This document shows, piece after piece, positions 1 through 9,734 of a stretch of DNA of 64,000 nt (positions are counted from its first letter, which is position 1; every line of letters starts with the position of its first letter). The stretch covers positions 360,200 through 424,199 of the forward strand of contig NZ_NIXN01000002.1 in NCBI RefSeq assembly GCF_002807055.1, read 5' to 3'. Source of the DNA: Confluentibacter citreus. GTDB taxonomy: Bacteria; Bacteroidota; Bacteroidia; Flavobacteriales; Flavobacteriaceae. The notes beneath the pieces are model-generated. The model made no database searches, had not been told where the DNA came from, and saw nothing but the letters and a program-made list of their open reading frames with translations. The translations under genes and the position numbers were made by a program.

Positions 1-938
1 TCGTCCGTTTCCCCAGGAAATCCTACTATGACATCCACACCAATACAGGCATGTGGCATCACATCTTTTATTTTAGACACTCTATCTATATACAATTCTC
101 GCAGATAACGACGTTTCATTTTTTTAAGAATGTCGTTACTACCCGATTGCAATGGTATATGAAAATGAGGCACAAAAGCTCTAGATTTAGACACCAAATC
201 AATCGTTTCGTTTTTTAAAAGATTGGGCTCAATGGATGAAATTCGTAGTCGCTCAATACCTTCAACTTTATCCAATTCTGTAACCAAATCCAAAAAAGTA
301 TGTTCATGCTTTTTATTAACGAATTCACCTTTCCCATAATCACCAATGTTAACACCTGTCAACACGATCTCTTTTATATTCTGTTTAGAAATCTCTCTGG
401 CATTTTTAAGCACATTGGCCATCGTATCACTTCGTGAAATACCACGTGCCAACGGAATGGTACAATAGGTACATTTATAATCGCAGCCATCTTGAACCTT
501 TAAAAATGCACGCGTTCTGTCTCCTATGGAATAACTCCCAACATAAAAATCGGCTTCTTCAATTTCGCAAGAATGCACTTCGCCAAAGTCGTTTTTGGAC
601 AAATCGTTTATATAATCGGTTATTTTAAACTTTTCGGTAGCGCCCAACACCAAATCAACACCATGAACATCGGCTAATTCCTGTGGTTTTAATTGAGCAT
701 AACAGCCAACGGCAGCAACAAAAGCTTTCGGATTGGCTTTTTGAGCTTGTTTTACGATGGTTTTAAAACGCTTATCTGCATTTTCGGTTACCGAACAGGT
801 GTTAATCACATAAATATCGGCATGTTCTGAAAAATCAACACGGTCAAACTCCTCATCCGTAAAACTTCTGGCAATTGTCGAGGTTTCCGAAAAATTAAGT
901 TTACAACCTAATGTATAAAATGCGACTTTTTTTCTCAT
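1..938 (-). CDS. mtaB: tRNA threonylcarbamoyladenosine methylthiotransferase MtaB (3' end off window)
   Basis: Radical-SAM methylthiotransferase expected to add a methylthio group to t6A37 of tRNAs reading ANN codons. Translating the minus strand gives an N-terminal UPF0004 domain beginning MRKKVAFYTLGCKLN with its cluster-binding cysteines (LGCKLN, NTCSVTENADKR, VGCYAQ). The radical SAM signature CDYKCTYCTIPLARG follows, then the VIVGFPGETD segment. The C-terminal TRAM part lies beyond base 1. I chose the ATG at 938. An in-frame ATG at 953 would add five residues (MTKEL) and cannot be excluded. A divergent promoter region (939-1023) is shared with the substrate-binding lipoprotein. The family assignment is strong; MtaB rather than MiaB rests on the KLNFSET-type N terminus familiar from Bacteroidota MtaB. 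Confidence 0.92.
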   Translation of the reverse strand, partial: MRKKVAFYTLGCKLNFSETSTIARSFTDEEFDRVDFSEHADIYVINTCSVTENADKRFKTIVKQAQKANPKAFVAAVGCYAQLKPQELADVHGVDLVLGATEKFKITDYINDLSKNDFGEVHSCEIEEADFYVGSYSIGDRTRAFLKVQDGCDYKCTYCTIPLARGISRSDTMANVLKNAREISKQNIKEIVLTGVNIGDYGKGEFVNKKHEHTFLDLVTELDKVEGIERLRISSIEPNLLKNETIDLVSKSRAFVPHFHIPLQSGSNDILKKMKRRYLRELYIDRVSKIKDVMPHACIGVDVIVGFPGETD

Positions 939-981
939 TAATTCTTTAGTCATTTCCGCAAAGGCATAATCTCATTATATT

Positions 982-989
982 TACCTTTG
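982..989 (+). promoter_or_regulatory. -7 promoter box TACCTTTG
   Basis: Matches the Bacteroidota TAnnTTTG -7 consensus and lies about 35 bases before the ATG at 1024. No convincing TTG -33 element is seen at the usual spacing. Confidence 0.5.
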
Positions 990-1000
990 CTAAAAGAATG

Positions 1001-1008
1001 CAAATTTA
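1001..1008 (-). promoter_or_regulatory. -7 promoter box TAAATTTG for mtaB
   Basis: On the minus strand this reads TAAATTTG, a consensus TAnnTTTG box, giving mtaB a leader of roughly 45-60 bases. It lies only about 12 bases from the divergent box at 982-989, so the two promoters probably interfere with each other. Confidence 0.45.
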
Positions 1009-1023
1009 CAACTAATAAGTTAT

Positions 1024-2643
1024 ATGATAAAACTTCCATTAAAACAAATAACCAACTATTTATCAATTAGTTGTGTCGTTTTACTATTTTGTTCTTGTGG
1101 AGGCAATTCAAATTCAAATACAGACGCAGTCGTTTTTCGTTATAACGAACATAAAAATATTGGCTCGTTAGATCCTGCATTTTCAAAAGACATATCAGAT
1201 ATATGGGCAACTAATCAATTGTTTAACGGATTGGTTCAAATGGATGGAAATTTAAAAATCCAACCTAGTATAGCTAAAAGTTGGACGATTTCTGAAGATG
1301 CTTTAACATACACATTTTCATTGCGTGATGATGTGTTTTTCCATAAACATGAACTTTTCGGAAAAGATTCCACTAGAACAGTAAAAGCTTCGGATTTTGA
1401 GTATAGTTTAAATAGATTAATCGATAAAAAAGTAGCATCTCCTGGCGGTTGGGTATTGGGTAAAGTAGAACATTTTAAGGCTGTAAACGATACACTTTTT
1501 GAAATTAAGCTACAACAACCATTCCCTGCGTTTTTAGGATTGTTGACCATGAAATATTGCTCGGTGGTTCCAAAAGAAATTGTTGAATTTTATGGTAGCG
1601 ATTTTAGATCACATCCTATTGGCACAGGACCTTTTAAATTTAAACGATGGGAGGAAAATCTGAAATTAGTGTTTAGAAAAAATCCGAATTACTTCGAAAA
1701 AGATAGTCTAGGCAATAATTTACCTTATTTAGAAGCCGTTGCCATCACGTTTTTACCTGATAAACAAAGTGAGTTTTTACAGTTTACGCAAGGAAACCTC
1801 GATTTTATGATCGCATTGGACGCTTCTTATAAAGATGAAATTTTAACCGCAAGTGGCAAGCTCCGCGATGAATATTCTGAAGATGTTGATATGGTTCGTG
1901 GTCCCTATTTAAACACCGAATATCTAGCGTTTTATATGGATTCAGACATTCCTGAGATACAATCTGAACTCATTAGAAAAGCCATTAATTATGGTTTTGA
2001 TAGAAAAAAAATGATGATTTATTTGCGTAATGGTATCGGAATTCCTGCTGAAGGTGGTTTTATACCCAAAGGGCTACCAAGCTATCATGAGACGCTCGGA
2101 TTTAGTTATAAACCCGACATCGCAAAACAATTGGTTGAACAATTTAAAAAAGACAGTGGTAATAAAAGCCCTGAAATTTCGATTACAACTACCGGCAATT
2201 ATTTAAGTTTTTCTGAATACATTCAACGTGAACTTCAAAAAATCGGACTCATTGTAAACATTGACGTCATTCCGGGATCTGCTTTAAAAGATGCGAAAGC
2301 CAACGGTAAATTAGATATTTTTAGAGCCAGTTGGGTGGCCGATTATCCAGATGCCGAAAATTATTTGTCGCTTTTTTATAGTAAAAATTTTGCCCCTAAC
2401 GGACCCAATTATACACATTTTAAAAGTGAGTTATTTGACACATGGTATGAAGAAGCCTTTACAGAAACCAATGATGAAAAAAGAAATTTGCTGTACACAA
2501 AAATGGATTCATTAATTATGAAACAAGCCCCTATAGTGCCTCTTTTTTATGATGAAATCGTGCGTTTTACCAGAAAAAACGTAAAAGGATTAGGAGTTAA
2601 CCCTGTGTATGTTTTGGAATTGAAAAGGGTTAAAAAATATTAG
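1024..2643 (+). CDS. ABC transporter substrate-binding lipoprotein (SBP family 5, OppA/DppA-like)
   Basis: 539 residues. An N-terminal lipoprotein signal ends in FCSC, with Cys25 as the probable acylated residue. The body matches extracellular solute-binding protein family 5: the early NQLFNGLVQMD segment, then YTFSLRDDVFFHKHE, HPIGTGPFKFKRWE, NPNYF, and a late SWVADYPDAENYLSLFYS block. It should bind peptides or related solutes outside the inner membrane. No permease or ATPase subunits are next to it, so its transporter partners are elsewhere or it acts alone, as often happens in Flavobacteriia. The next gene is convergent. Substrate unknown. Confidence 0.88.
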   Translation: MIKLPLKQITNYLSISCVVLLFCSCGGNSNSNTDAVVFRYNEHKNIGSLDPAFSKDISDIWATNQLFNGLVQMDGNLKIQPSIAKSWTISEDALTYTFSLRDDVFFHKHELFGKDSTRTVKASDFEYSLNRLIDKKVASPGGWVLGKVEHFKAVNDTLFEIKLQQPFPAFLGLLTMKYCSVVPKEIVEFYGSDFRSHPIGTGPFKFKRWEENLKLVFRKNPNYFEKDSLGNNLPYLEAVAITFLPDKQSEFLQFTQGNLDFMIALDASYKDEILTASGKLRDEYSEDVDMVRGPYLNTEYLAFYMDSDIPEIQSELIRKAINYGFDRKKMMIYLRNGIGIPAEGGFIPKGLPSYHETLGFSYKPDIAKQLVEQFKKDSGNKSPEISITTTGNYLSFSEYIQRELQKIGLIVNIDVIPGSALKDAKANGKLDIFRASWVADYPDAENYLSLFYSKNFAPNGPNYTHFKSELFDTWYEEAFTETNDEKRNLLYTKMDSLIMKQAPIVPLFYDEIVRFTRKNVKGLGVNPVYVLELKRVKKY

Positions 2644-2702
2644 TCTTTAAAAAATATCGGCATTGGTTAACCCTATTTGAAATTGAATTTATCAAAAGTT
2701 AT

Positions 2703-3878
2703 CTATTCCTTGCTATATTTTTTGGTTTCTTCGAAGACGTGTTCTAAAATGGCTTCATCCTGTTCGGTAAATTCTACATGGCGTCTGTCCATAATTTTTT
2801 TGGCAACTTCAAAAGCCTTTTGGGTTAAATAGGTTGTAAATCCGCTACTTCCACCCCAACTGAAACTTGGCACAAAATTTCTAGGAAATCCACTTCCAAA
2901 AATATTGGCACTGACACCAACAACGGTTCCTGTATTAAACATGGTATTAATGCCGCATTTACTGTGATCTCCCATCATGAGCCCACAAAATTGCAGTCCA
3001 GTTTTAGCAAAACTTTCAGTTTGGTAATCCCACAGTTTTACTTCTTCATAATTATTTTTTAAATTAGAGGTGTTTGTATCAGCGCCCAAATTACACCACT
3101 CCCCTAAAACCGAATTTCCTAAAAATCCATCATGCCCTTTATTTGAATAGGCAAATAACACGGAATTATTAACCTCACCTCCTATTTTGCAGAAAGGTCC
3201 AATGGTGGTAGGCCCATAAATCTTGGCTCCCAATTTCACAACACTTCCCTCACACAAAGCAAAAGGACCACGAATAATAGAACCCTCCATAATTTCAGTA
3301 TCCTTCCCAATATAGATAGGTCCCGTACTGGCGTTAAGTGTTACAAACTCCAATTTGGCACCGTCTTCAATAAAAATATTCTCTGGATCTATCACATTAT
3401 TAGTTGGAGGTATGGGTCTAGACTTCCTGCCTTCTGTTAATAGATTAAAATCCTCTTGGAGCGCCTCCCCGTTTTTACAAAAAATATCCCAAGTATGTTC
3501 TATTTTTAGAATATCATCATGGTATTCTAAAGCTTCATAAGTTTCAAAATTAACATCTTCCTGAGTGTCTTTTGTGAAAAAAGCAATCACGTCTTCACCT
3601 TTAAAAATCGCTTGATTCTCTCTTAAATTCTTAATCATTTCAACCAACTCTAGATTTGGAAGATAAGACGCATGTATCATAATGTTTTCATCCATTTCAA
3701 CCATAGGATATTTATCAGACAGATAATCTTCCGTTAATGTCGTCGTGGTCGAATCTAAATAAGTTTCCCATTTTTCCCTAATGGTTAAAATACCTGTTCT
3801 AATATCCGCAACAGGCCTTGTAAATGTAAATGGCAACAGATTATTACGCGAAGGGCCGTCAAAAAGAATGTAGTTCAT
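2703..3878 (-). CDS. GlmU-like protein with left-handed beta-helix (putative sugar nucleotidyltransferase)
   Basis: 391 residues. The N-terminal part starts MNYILFDGPSRNNLLPFTFTRP. This is the opening typical of the Bacteroidota 'GlmU family' proteins, not the classical LAAGKGTRM of true GlmU, so uridylyltransferase activity is doubtful. The second half (about residues 160-330) is rich in hexapeptide-repeat turns (IEDGAKLEF, PIYIGKDTEI, SIIRGPFALCEGSVVKLGAKIYG), predicting a left-handed parallel beta-helix like acyltransferase domains. It lies downstream of rpmE on the same strand but is separated from it by that gene's terminator. The exact reaction is not known to me. Confidence 0.82.
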   Translation of the reverse strand: MNYILFDGPSRNNLLPFTFTRPVADIRTGILTIREKWETYLDSTTTTLTEDYLSDKYPMVEMDENIMIHASYLPNLELVEMIKNLRENQAIFKGEDVIAFFTKDTQEDVNFETYEALEYHDDILKIEHTWDIFCKNGEALQEDFNLLTEGRKSRPIPPTNNVIDPENIFIEDGAKLEFVTLNASTGPIYIGKDTEIMEGSIIRGPFALCEGSVVKLGAKIYGPTTIGPFCKIGGEVNNSVLFAYSNKGHDGFLGNSVLGEWCNLGADTNTSNLKNNYEEVKLWDYQTESFAKTGLQFCGLMMGDHSKCGINTMFNTGTVVGVSANIFGSGFPRNFVPSFSWGGSSGFTTYLTQKAFEVAKKIMDRRHVEFTEQDEAILEHVFEETKKYSKE

Positions 3879-3946
3879 AATTAAATTAGAGGTAAAAGTT
3901 AAGAGTTAAAAGTGGTTTCCTTGAAACTTAACCGTAGTTAACCATT

Positions 3947-3954
3947 CAAAAATA
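3947..3954 (-). promoter_or_regulatory. -7 promoter box TATTTTTG for the GlmU-like gene
   Basis: The minus strand reads TATTTTTG, fitting TAnnTTTG, about 70 bases before the ATG at 3878 and just downstream of the rpmE terminator, as expected for an independent promoter. Confidence 0.4.
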
Positions 3955-3968
3955 GGCTAATTACTTAA

Positions 3969-3999
3969 AATAAAAAAGCCTTTCAGAATTGAAAGGCTT
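3969..3999 (-). terminator. Rho-independent terminator of rpmE
   Basis: On the minus strand the stem AAGCCTTTC / GAAAGGCTT closes a 6-base loop and is followed by a T-rich tail. It lies 25 bases past the rpmE stop codon. Confidence 0.85.
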
Positions 4000-4024
4000 A
4001 ATAAATTTATAGTATGAAACTAGT

Positions 4025-4276
4025 TTATTTGCTAAACTTAGAATATTTGTTTTTAAACTTGTCAATACGACCAGCAGTATCTACCAATTTAGATTTACCA
4101 GTGTAAAAAGGATGAGATGTTCTAGAAATCTCCATTTTAATAACTGGATATTCAACACCGTCAACTTCAATGGTTTCATTTGTGTTAGCAGTAGATTTTG
4201 TTAAAAACACGTCATCATTAGACATATCTTTGAATGCTACTATTCTATAATTCTCTGGGTGTATACCTTTTCTCAT
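4025..4276 (-). CDS. rpmE2: 50S ribosomal protein L31, type B
   Basis: 83 residues beginning MRKGIHPENYRIVAFKDMS, the hallmark start of type B L31, with the conserved SHPFYTGKSKLVDTAGRIDKF segment near the C terminus. There is no cysteine in the protein, so it is the zinc-independent (C-minus) form. Monocistronic, with its own terminator at 3969-3999 and a consensus -7 box at 4313-4320. The length is normal for the type B family. Confidence 0.97.
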   Translation of the reverse strand: MRKGIHPENYRIVAFKDMSNDDVFLTKSTANTNETIEVDGVEYPVIKMEISRTSHPFYTGKSKLVDTAGRIDKFKNKYSKFSK

Positions 4277-4312
4277 CGCTAAATGCTTTTATTCTTTTCA
4301 ATTTTGGAAGTG

Positions 4313-4320
4313 CAAATTTA
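4313..4320 (-). promoter_or_regulatory. -7 promoter box TAAATTTG for rpmE2
   Basis: The minus strand reads TAAATTTG, a perfect TAnnTTTG match, about 37 bases before the rpmE2 start codon. Confidence 0.55.
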
Positions 4321-4387
4321 GATAATTTTTATAAATTCACAATACTTTTTAGAAATTTTTATTATCTAACCTTTTGTAACGTTTTAT

Positions 4388-4395
4388 TATATTTG
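4388..4395 (+). promoter_or_regulatory. -7 promoter box TATATTTG
   Basis: Perfect TAnnTTTG match 40 bases before the ATG of the DUF4199 gene. A TTG at 4374-4376 is too close to serve as the usual -33 element. Confidence 0.5.
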
Positions 4396-4434
4396 AATAC
4401 TAACTAAATATCTAACTTAAACCATCAATAAACT

Positions 4435-4956
4435 ATGGACTCTGAAATTAAATCTCCCGGTAAATTTGCAGTTAATTACGGCATAATATTAGGACTTATT
4501 TTGGTTATTATTTACGCCTTGATGTATGCCACTAACATGCTGATAGAAGGCACACAATGGCCAATGGTTCTTTTTTATGTCATATTCCCAACGTTCTTGA
4601 TTTATGCTATAAGTCAGTTCAAAAAAGCCAACAACAACCTATTAACCTTATCTGATGCTTTGAAAGTTGGTGTGGCTGCTGCTGTAATAAGTGGATTGGT
4701 TTATGCTATTTTTTCTATCATATTATTTTATGTAATCGATCCAGGGTTAATGGATAAAATGATGGAAGTTGCAAGAGAAAAACTTTATGAGAATCCGAAT
4801 ATGACCAGCGAAATGGTTGAAACAAGCATGGCAATGATGGAGCAATTTTCTGGCCCCTTATTTGGATCTGCTGTATGGATTGCCTTAAGTGCACTGTTTG
4901 GATTAATATATTCTCTCATTGGCGGGATGGTTATGAAAAAAGAATCAGAAGAATAG
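4435..4956 (+). CDS. DUF4199 family integral membrane protein
   Basis: 173 residues with four hydrophobic segments, at about residues 14-34, 44-61, 76-100 and 143-168. The layout (short cytoplasmic N terminus, a Met/Glu-rich loop between helices 3 and 4, last helix ending LIGGMVMKK) matches the Bacteroidota DUF4199 family. It sits 50 bases upstream of a glycosyltransferase that has its own promoter box, a pairing I recall as common in Flavobacteriia. Function unknown. Confidence 0.8.
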   Translation: MDSEIKSPGKFAVNYGIILGLILVIIYALMYATNMLIEGTQWPMVLFYVIFPTFLIYAISQFKKANNNLLTLSDALKVGVAAAVISGLVYAIFSIILFYVIDPGLMDKMMEVAREKLYENPNMTSEMVETSMAMMEQFSGPLFGSAVWIALSALFGLIYSLIGGMVMKKESEE

Positions 4957-4971
4957 CATAGATAATTTCCG

Positions 4972-4979
4972 TATTTTTG
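4972..4979 (+). promoter_or_regulatory. -7 promoter box TATTTTTG
   Basis: TAnnTTTG match lying 28 bases before the glycosyltransferase ATG, inside the short gap after the DUF4199 gene. It suggests an internal promoter in what may otherwise be a two-gene unit. Confidence 0.4.
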
Positions 4980-5006
4980 AAAGATTAAATTATTGAAGAT
5001 TTCAAA

Positions 5007-5957
5007 ATGAATATATCTGTAGTTATTCCACTACTCAACGAACAAGATTCTTTAAATGAACTGCATGATTGGATTGCAAAAGTGATGCAAGCCAATCATT
5101 ATTCATACGAAATTATTTTTATAGATGATGGCAGCACGGATGAATCATGGCGTGTTATTACGCAATTATCAGCTAATAACAAACATGTAAAAGGCATTCG
5201 CTTTTTTAAGAATTTTGGTAAATCACAAGCACTTCATGCTGGTTTTGAAATCGCTCAAGGAGACGTTATCATCACTATGGATGCCGATTTACAAGACAAC
5301 CCTGAAGAAATTCCAGACCTTTACAATATGATTATGTCTGATGGTTTCGACTTGGTTTCTGGTTGGAAAAAGAAACGTTACGATTCCATACTTTCTAAAA
5401 ATTTGCCTTCCAAATTATTTAATTGGGCCGCTAGACAAACATCTGGTGTTAAATTAAATGATTTTAATTGTGGCCTAAAAGCTTATAAAAATGACCTTGT
5501 AAAAAACATTGATGTTAACGGAGAAATGCACCGTTACATTCCTGTTTTGGCCAAAAATGCTGGCTTTATTAAGATTGCCGAAAAGGTAGTTGTACACCAA
5601 GCCAGAAAATATGGTGAAACTAAATTTGGCATGGATCGTTTTATCCATGGCTTTTTAGATTTAATAACCATTTGGTTTTTATCCCGCTTTGGCAAACGCC
5701 CCATGCATTTATTTGGTGCTTTAGGCGCTATCATGCTTATTATTGGTTTTGGTTTTTCATTATATCTGGGTATTGATAAAATATTTTTGAACCCAACGGG
5801 CAGATTAATAACACAAAGGCCGCAATTTTATATTGCTCTTTCAACTATGATTATTGGTACCCAATTTTTTGTAGCTGGTTTTTTAGGGGAAATCATCCTT
5901 CGCACCAAACAAGACAAAAAACGATATGCCATTAAAGAATACCTTAATTTGAATTAA
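5007..5957 (+). CDS. Family 2 glycosyltransferase, DPM1/GtrB-like, with two C-terminal membrane helices
   Basis: 316 residues. The GT-A fold opens with SVVIPLLNEQDS. Asp40-Asp41 (IIFIDDGSTDESW) should bind the nucleotide sugar, and Asp92-x-Asp94 (TMDADLQD) is the metal-binding DxD. NDFNCGLKAYK and MHRYIPVLAKNAGF are typical of the dolichol-phosphate mannose synthase/bactoprenol glucosyltransferase branch. Two hydrophobic helices (about 232-255 and 272-298) anchor it in the inner membrane. It probably transfers a hexose to polyprenyl phosphate for surface glycan or lipid modification. Donor and acceptor cannot be read from sequence. Confidence 0.88.
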   Translation: MNISVVIPLLNEQDSLNELHDWIAKVMQANHYSYEIIFIDDGSTDESWRVITQLSANNKHVKGIRFFKNFGKSQALHAGFEIAQGDVIITMDADLQDNPEEIPDLYNMIMSDGFDLVSGWKKKRYDSILSKNLPSKLFNWAARQTSGVKLNDFNCGLKAYKNDLVKNIDVNGEMHRYIPVLAKNAGFIKIAEKVVVHQARKYGETKFGMDRFIHGFLDLITIWFLSRFGKRPMHLFGALGAIMLIIGFGFSLYLGIDKIFLNPTGRLITQRPQFYIALSTMIIGTQFFVAGFLGEIILRTKQDKKRYAIKEYLNLN

Positions 5958-6051
5958 GAATATTAAATTGTTATATTGTTTCTATAATTCAAATTATATA
6001 TTAAGTCCCAAATATGCTTTATAAAAACCTAAAACTAACCTCTTAATTATA

Positions 6052-6059
6052 TATTTTTG
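6052..6059 (+). promoter_or_regulatory. -7 promoter box TATTTTTG
   Basis: TAnnTTTG match about 50 bases before the ATG of the phosphosugar mutase. It would drive the mutase and the overlapping ABC exporter. Confidence 0.45.
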
Positions 6060-6107
6060 TAATGTTCCAAATCACTATAATCATTAATAATTTTAAACAC
6101 CACAACC

Positions 6108-7838
6108 ATGATTTACATTGAGCCAAAAATTCTAGATAGAATAAACAAATGGTTAACACCATCTTTTGATAAAGAAACTCAAGATTTCATTAAAGACAGC
6201 ATTGCTCACAACCCTAAAGACATTCAAGAGAGTTTTTATAAAGATTTAGAGTTTGGAACTGGTGGCATGCGTGGTGTTATGGGCGTTGGAACAAACAGAA
6301 TCAATAAATACACCCTTGGGAAAAGCACGCAAGGTTTAAGTGATTATTTACATACATGTTTCCCTAATGAAACCCCAAAAGCTGTCATTGCTTTTGATTG
6401 CAGACATAATAGTAAAACCTTGGCTAAAGTGGTTGCCGATGTGTTTTCGGCAAACAATATAGAAGTGTATTTATTTGAAGATTTACGGGCAACCCCAGAA
6501 TTATCATTTGCCGTGAAACATTTAAACTGCCATTGCGGCATTGTTTTAACGGCGTCCCACAATCCTCCTGAATATAATGGTTATAAAGTATATTGGCAAG
6601 ATGGTGGTCAATTAGTGCCACCACATGATGAAGCCGTAATTAGAGTTATTGATAAAGTTGAGTATTCAAATATAAAATTCCAACCTAATACTAGTTTAAT
6701 TCATTATATAGGCAAAGATGTAGATAATGTTTTTATCGATGCTTCAGTAAAAAACGGTTGTGTTGGGGCTTCTCAAGAAGCTAAGGATAATTTAAAAATT
6801 GTGTTTACGTCACTTCACGGAACATCCATCACTGCCGTACCAGAAACCTTAAAACGTGCTGGTTATAAACATGTACATATAGTAAAGGAACAAGAAGTGC
6901 CTGATGGGGATTTCCCAACAGTGGCTTCGCCAAACCCAGAAGAACCAGCAGCCTTAAAAATGGCATTGGAACTTGCTGATAAAGTGGGTGCTGATATCGT
7001 TATTGGAACCGACCCAGATTGTGACAGATTAGGTGTTGCAGTCAGAAATTCTGAAAATAAATTACAATTATTGAATGGCAATCAAACCATGTTAATGATG
7101 ACCGATTTTTTATTGAAAAAATGGAAATCGGAAGGTAAAATTAAAGGAAAGGAATTTATTGCATCTACCATCGTTTCTACGCCTATGTTGACTAATCTAG
7201 CAACTGCTTATGGTGTTGACAGTAAAATTGTTCTGACTGGTTTTAAATGGATTGCTAAATTAATCCATGATTTTCCAGAACTTGATTTTATTGGTGGTGG
7301 CGAAGAAAGTTTTGGCTACATGGTAGGCGATTTTGTTCGTGATAAAGATGCTGTAACGTCAACGCTTTTGGCTTGTGAAATTGCGGCCATATCAAAAGCA
7401 AATGGTAGTTCGTTTTACAATGAATTATTACAATTGTATGTAGAACATGGTTATTTCAAAGAAAAATTAGTGTCATTAACAAAAAAAGGAATTGAAGGGG
7501 CTCAAGAAATTAATCAAATGATGATTGATGCTCGTGAAAATCCATTTAAAATTGTTAATGGTTCTAAAGTAGTTAAAATTGATGACTATGAGTTATCCAT
7601 ATCAAAAAACATGATAACTGGTAAAGAAAACATCCTAGACATACCCAAATCAAACGTTTTAATTTATCATACCGAAGATGGTAGCCAAATAGCTTTGCGT
7701 CCTAGCGGTACAGAGCCGAAAATTAAATTTTATATCAGCGTCAATACAAAACTGGAGTCCGTTTCAAAATTCAAGGAAACTGAAGCTGCGCTTGACGCAA
7801 AAATTGATGCTATTTTAAAAGACATGAAGCTTAGTTAA
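6108..7838 (+). CDS. Phospho-sugar mutase (phosphoglucomutase/phosphomannomutase, PgcA-like)
   Basis: 576 residues of the alpha-D-phosphohexomutase superfamily in the long PgcA/PGM2-like form. [10 protein letters not shown] lies at about residues 50-59. The phosphoserine loop is [13 protein letters not shown] with Ser150 as the phosphorylated residue. The Mg2+ loop is GTDPDCDR (Asp302, Asp304, Asp306), GGGEESFGY recognises the sugar, and the C-terminal [12 protein letters not shown] loop binds phosphate. It interconverts hexose 1- and 6-phosphates in the cytoplasm, feeding nucleotide-sugar synthesis. Its stop overlaps the next start (TAATG), so it is translationally coupled to the exporter. 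Confidence 0.95.
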   Translation: MIYIEPKILDRINKWLTPSFDKETQDFIKDSIAHNPKDIQESFYKDLEFGTGGMRGVMGVGTNRINKYTLGKSTQGLSDYLHTCFPNETPKAVIAFDCRHNSKTLAKVVADVFSANNIEVYLFEDLRATPELSFAVKHLNCHCGIVLTASHNPPEYNGYKVYWQDGGQLVPPHDEAVIRVIDKVEYSNIKFQPNTSLIHYIGKDVDNVFIDASVKNGCVGASQEAKDNLKIVFTSLHGTSITAVPETLKRAGYKHVHIVKEQEVPDGDFPTVASPNPEEPAALKMALELADKVGADIVIGTDPDCDRLGVAVRNSENKLQLLNGNQTMLMMTDFLLKKWKSEGKIKGKEFIASTIVSTPMLTNLATAYGVDSKIVLTGFKWIAKLIHDFPELDFIGGGEESFGYMVGDFVRDKDAVTSTLLACEIAAISKANGSSFYNELLQLYVEHGYFKEKLVSLTKKGIEGAQEINQMMIDARENPFKIVNGSKVVKIDDYELSISKNMITGKENILDIPKSNVLIYHTEDGSQIALRPSGTEPKIKFYISVNTKLESVSKFKETEAALDAKIDAILKDMKLS

Positions 7839-9673
7839 TGAATCACTTTAGGAATATATTACGGTACGCCATACCTTATAAACGATTTGCAATTGGACAC
7901 ATTATTTCTAATGTGTTTTTTGCTTTATTTGGCACCCTATCGTTTGTGGCTTTAAAACCCATGCTGGATGTCATTTTTGGAAAAGACAAAGAAGTCCCTT
8001 CCGTGAAACCTGTTTACGAAGGATTATTAAAAGTTGGTAATTTTATTGAAGATTATTTGTCTTTTTACATGAATCAATTTACTGGAGGAGACAAGTCTAA
8101 AGCATTAATATTTGTGATATGCTTAATCATTCTCATGTTTTTATTGAAAAATTTAGCAGGTTATTTAGCAAATTATTTTTTGGTTTTTTTAAGAAACGGA
8201 GTCATTAGAGATCTTAGAAATGCTGTCTATAAAAAAACCGTAGAATTACCACTTTCTTATTTTTCAGAACAAAGAAAAGGCGATATTATGGCTCGTGTTA
8301 CAAATGATGTCTCCATGTTGGAATATTCTTTTTTACCTGTTCTAGAACTTATCATACGTGAGCCATTAACTATCATTTTCACAATAATTGCGATGCTTTA
8401 TTTAAGTCCGCAATTAACCCTATTCGTTTTTATTTTTATTCCTATCTCTGGAATCATAATTTCTTATGTTGGCAAAAGCTTAAAAAGAAAATCTGATCGT
8501 GTTCAGAAAGAACAAGGAGTTATATTATCCACTTTGGAAGAAACACTTACTGGTCTTCGCATTATTAAAGGATTTAATGCCGAAGGAAAATTTAACGATA
8601 AATTTCAGGAATCCACAACTCGATTTTATCATTTCTCCAATAAATTATTGAACCGCCAAAATTTAGCATCACCTACCAGTGAATTATTAGGTATTATGGT
8701 TATATCCGTTCTTTTATGGTATGGAGGAAATTTAGTTTTAAGCGACTCAAACACGTCTGGGTTAGATGGAAGCTCATTCTTAATTTACATGGGCTTAGCT
8801 TACAATATATTAACTCCAGCAAAAGCTATTTCAAGAGGATTATACAATATAAAACAAGGTGGAGCTGCGGCAGAACGTATTCAAGAAATTATTGATACAC
8901 CAAACCCATTAAAAGACAAAATAAATGCTGTTATAAAAACAGGATTTGATTCTGAAATAGTATTTGAAAATATCTCATTCAAATATCAAGACGAATACGT
9001 TTTAAAGAATTTTTCATTAACCATTCCCAAAGGAAAAACTGTTGCATTGGTTGGACAATCTGGTAGTGGTAAATCGACCATAGCCAATCTCATCACCCGG
9101 TTTTATGATGTGAATGAAGGTCGGATTTTAATTGATGGCATCGATATTCGAGATTTAACAACCATGTCTTTACGCAGCCAACTTGGCATCGTTACCCAAG
9201 ACGCCATTCTTTTTAATGAAAGTATTAAAAACAATTTAAAAATCGGAAATGATAACGCATCCGATGAAGAGGTTATTGAAGCTTTAAAAATTGCCAATGC
9301 TTGGGAATTTGTTAAAGATTTACCCAATGGAATAGAAACAAATATTGGCGATTCAGGAAATAAGTTGTCTGGTGGTCAAAAACAACGATTGAGTATTGCT
9401 AGAGCCGTTCTTAAAAGTCCACCAATTATGGTTTTAGACGAAGCAACTTCTGCCTTGGATACCGAAAGTGAGCGTTTAGTTCAGATTGCGCTTGAAAATA
9501 TGATGAAAAACAGAACATCCATTGTTATTGCACATAGATTATCTACCATACAAAATGCCGATGAAATTATTGTACTTAATAAAGGTGAGATTGTAGAAAA
9601 AGGCAAGCACAACCAACTCATAGCCAATAATGGTGTTTATAAAAAATTGGTAGATATGCAAAGTTTCGACTAA
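7838..9673 (+). CDS. ABC exporter, fused permease and ATPase (MsbA-like)
   Basis: 611 residues. Residues 1-330 form the six-helix ABC exporter membrane domain, including the ERKGDIMARVTNDVSMLE coupling region typical of MsbA/LmrA types (here SEQRKGDIMARVTND). The C-terminal nucleotide-binding domain has Walker A at GQSGSGKST from Gly406, signature LSGGQKQR from Leu510, Walker B MVLDEATSALD and H-loop IAHRLST. All catalytic motifs are intact. As a homodimer it would flip lipid A, lipid-linked glycan or drugs across the inner membrane. Lipid export is favoured by the sugar-mutase partner but not proven. Confidence 0.92.
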   Translation: MNHFRNILRYAIPYKRFAIGHIISNVFFALFGTLSFVALKPMLDVIFGKDKEVPSVKPVYEGLLKVGNFIEDYLSFYMNQFTGGDKSKALIFVICLIILMFLLKNLAGYLANYFLVFLRNGVIRDLRNAVYKKTVELPLSYFSEQRKGDIMARVTNDVSMLEYSFLPVLELIIREPLTIIFTIIAMLYLSPQLTLFVFIFIPISGIIISYVGKSLKRKSDRVQKEQGVILSTLEETLTGLRIIKGFNAEGKFNDKFQESTTRFYHFSNKLLNRQNLASPTSELLGIMVISVLLWYGGNLVLSDSNTSGLDGSSFLIYMGLAYNILTPAKAISRGLYNIKQGGAAAERIQEIIDTPNPLKDKINAVIKTGFDSEIVFENISFKYQDEYVLKNFSLTIPKGKTVALVGQSGSGKSTIANLITRFYDVNEGRILIDGIDIRDLTTMSLRSQLGIVTQDAILFNESIKNNLKIGNDNASDEEVIEALKIANAWEFVKDLPNGIETNIGDSGNKLSGGQKQRLSIARAVLKSPPIMVLDEATSALDTESERLVQIALENMMKNRTSIVIAHRLSTIQNADEIIVLNKGEIVEKGKHNQLIANNGVYKKLVDMQSFD

Positions 9674-9692
9674 CAAGGAGACTGTATAAAAT

Positions 9693-9734
9693 AAAAAAGG
9701 ATAGAGACTTGGGGGGTTCTATCCTTTTTTTTTT
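9693..9734 (+). terminator. Strong rho-independent terminator
   Basis: Stem GGATAGA (9699-9705) / TCTATCC (9718-9724), flanked by A6 on the left and ten T residues on the right, with a G-rich loop. It ends the mutase-exporter unit. The remaining 240 bases to 9972 are AT-rich and hold no further feature I can support. Confidence 0.9.

Noticed and set aside
434..628. 64-codon plus-strand ORF
   Set aside because: It lies wholly inside mtaB on the opposite strand and resembles no family.
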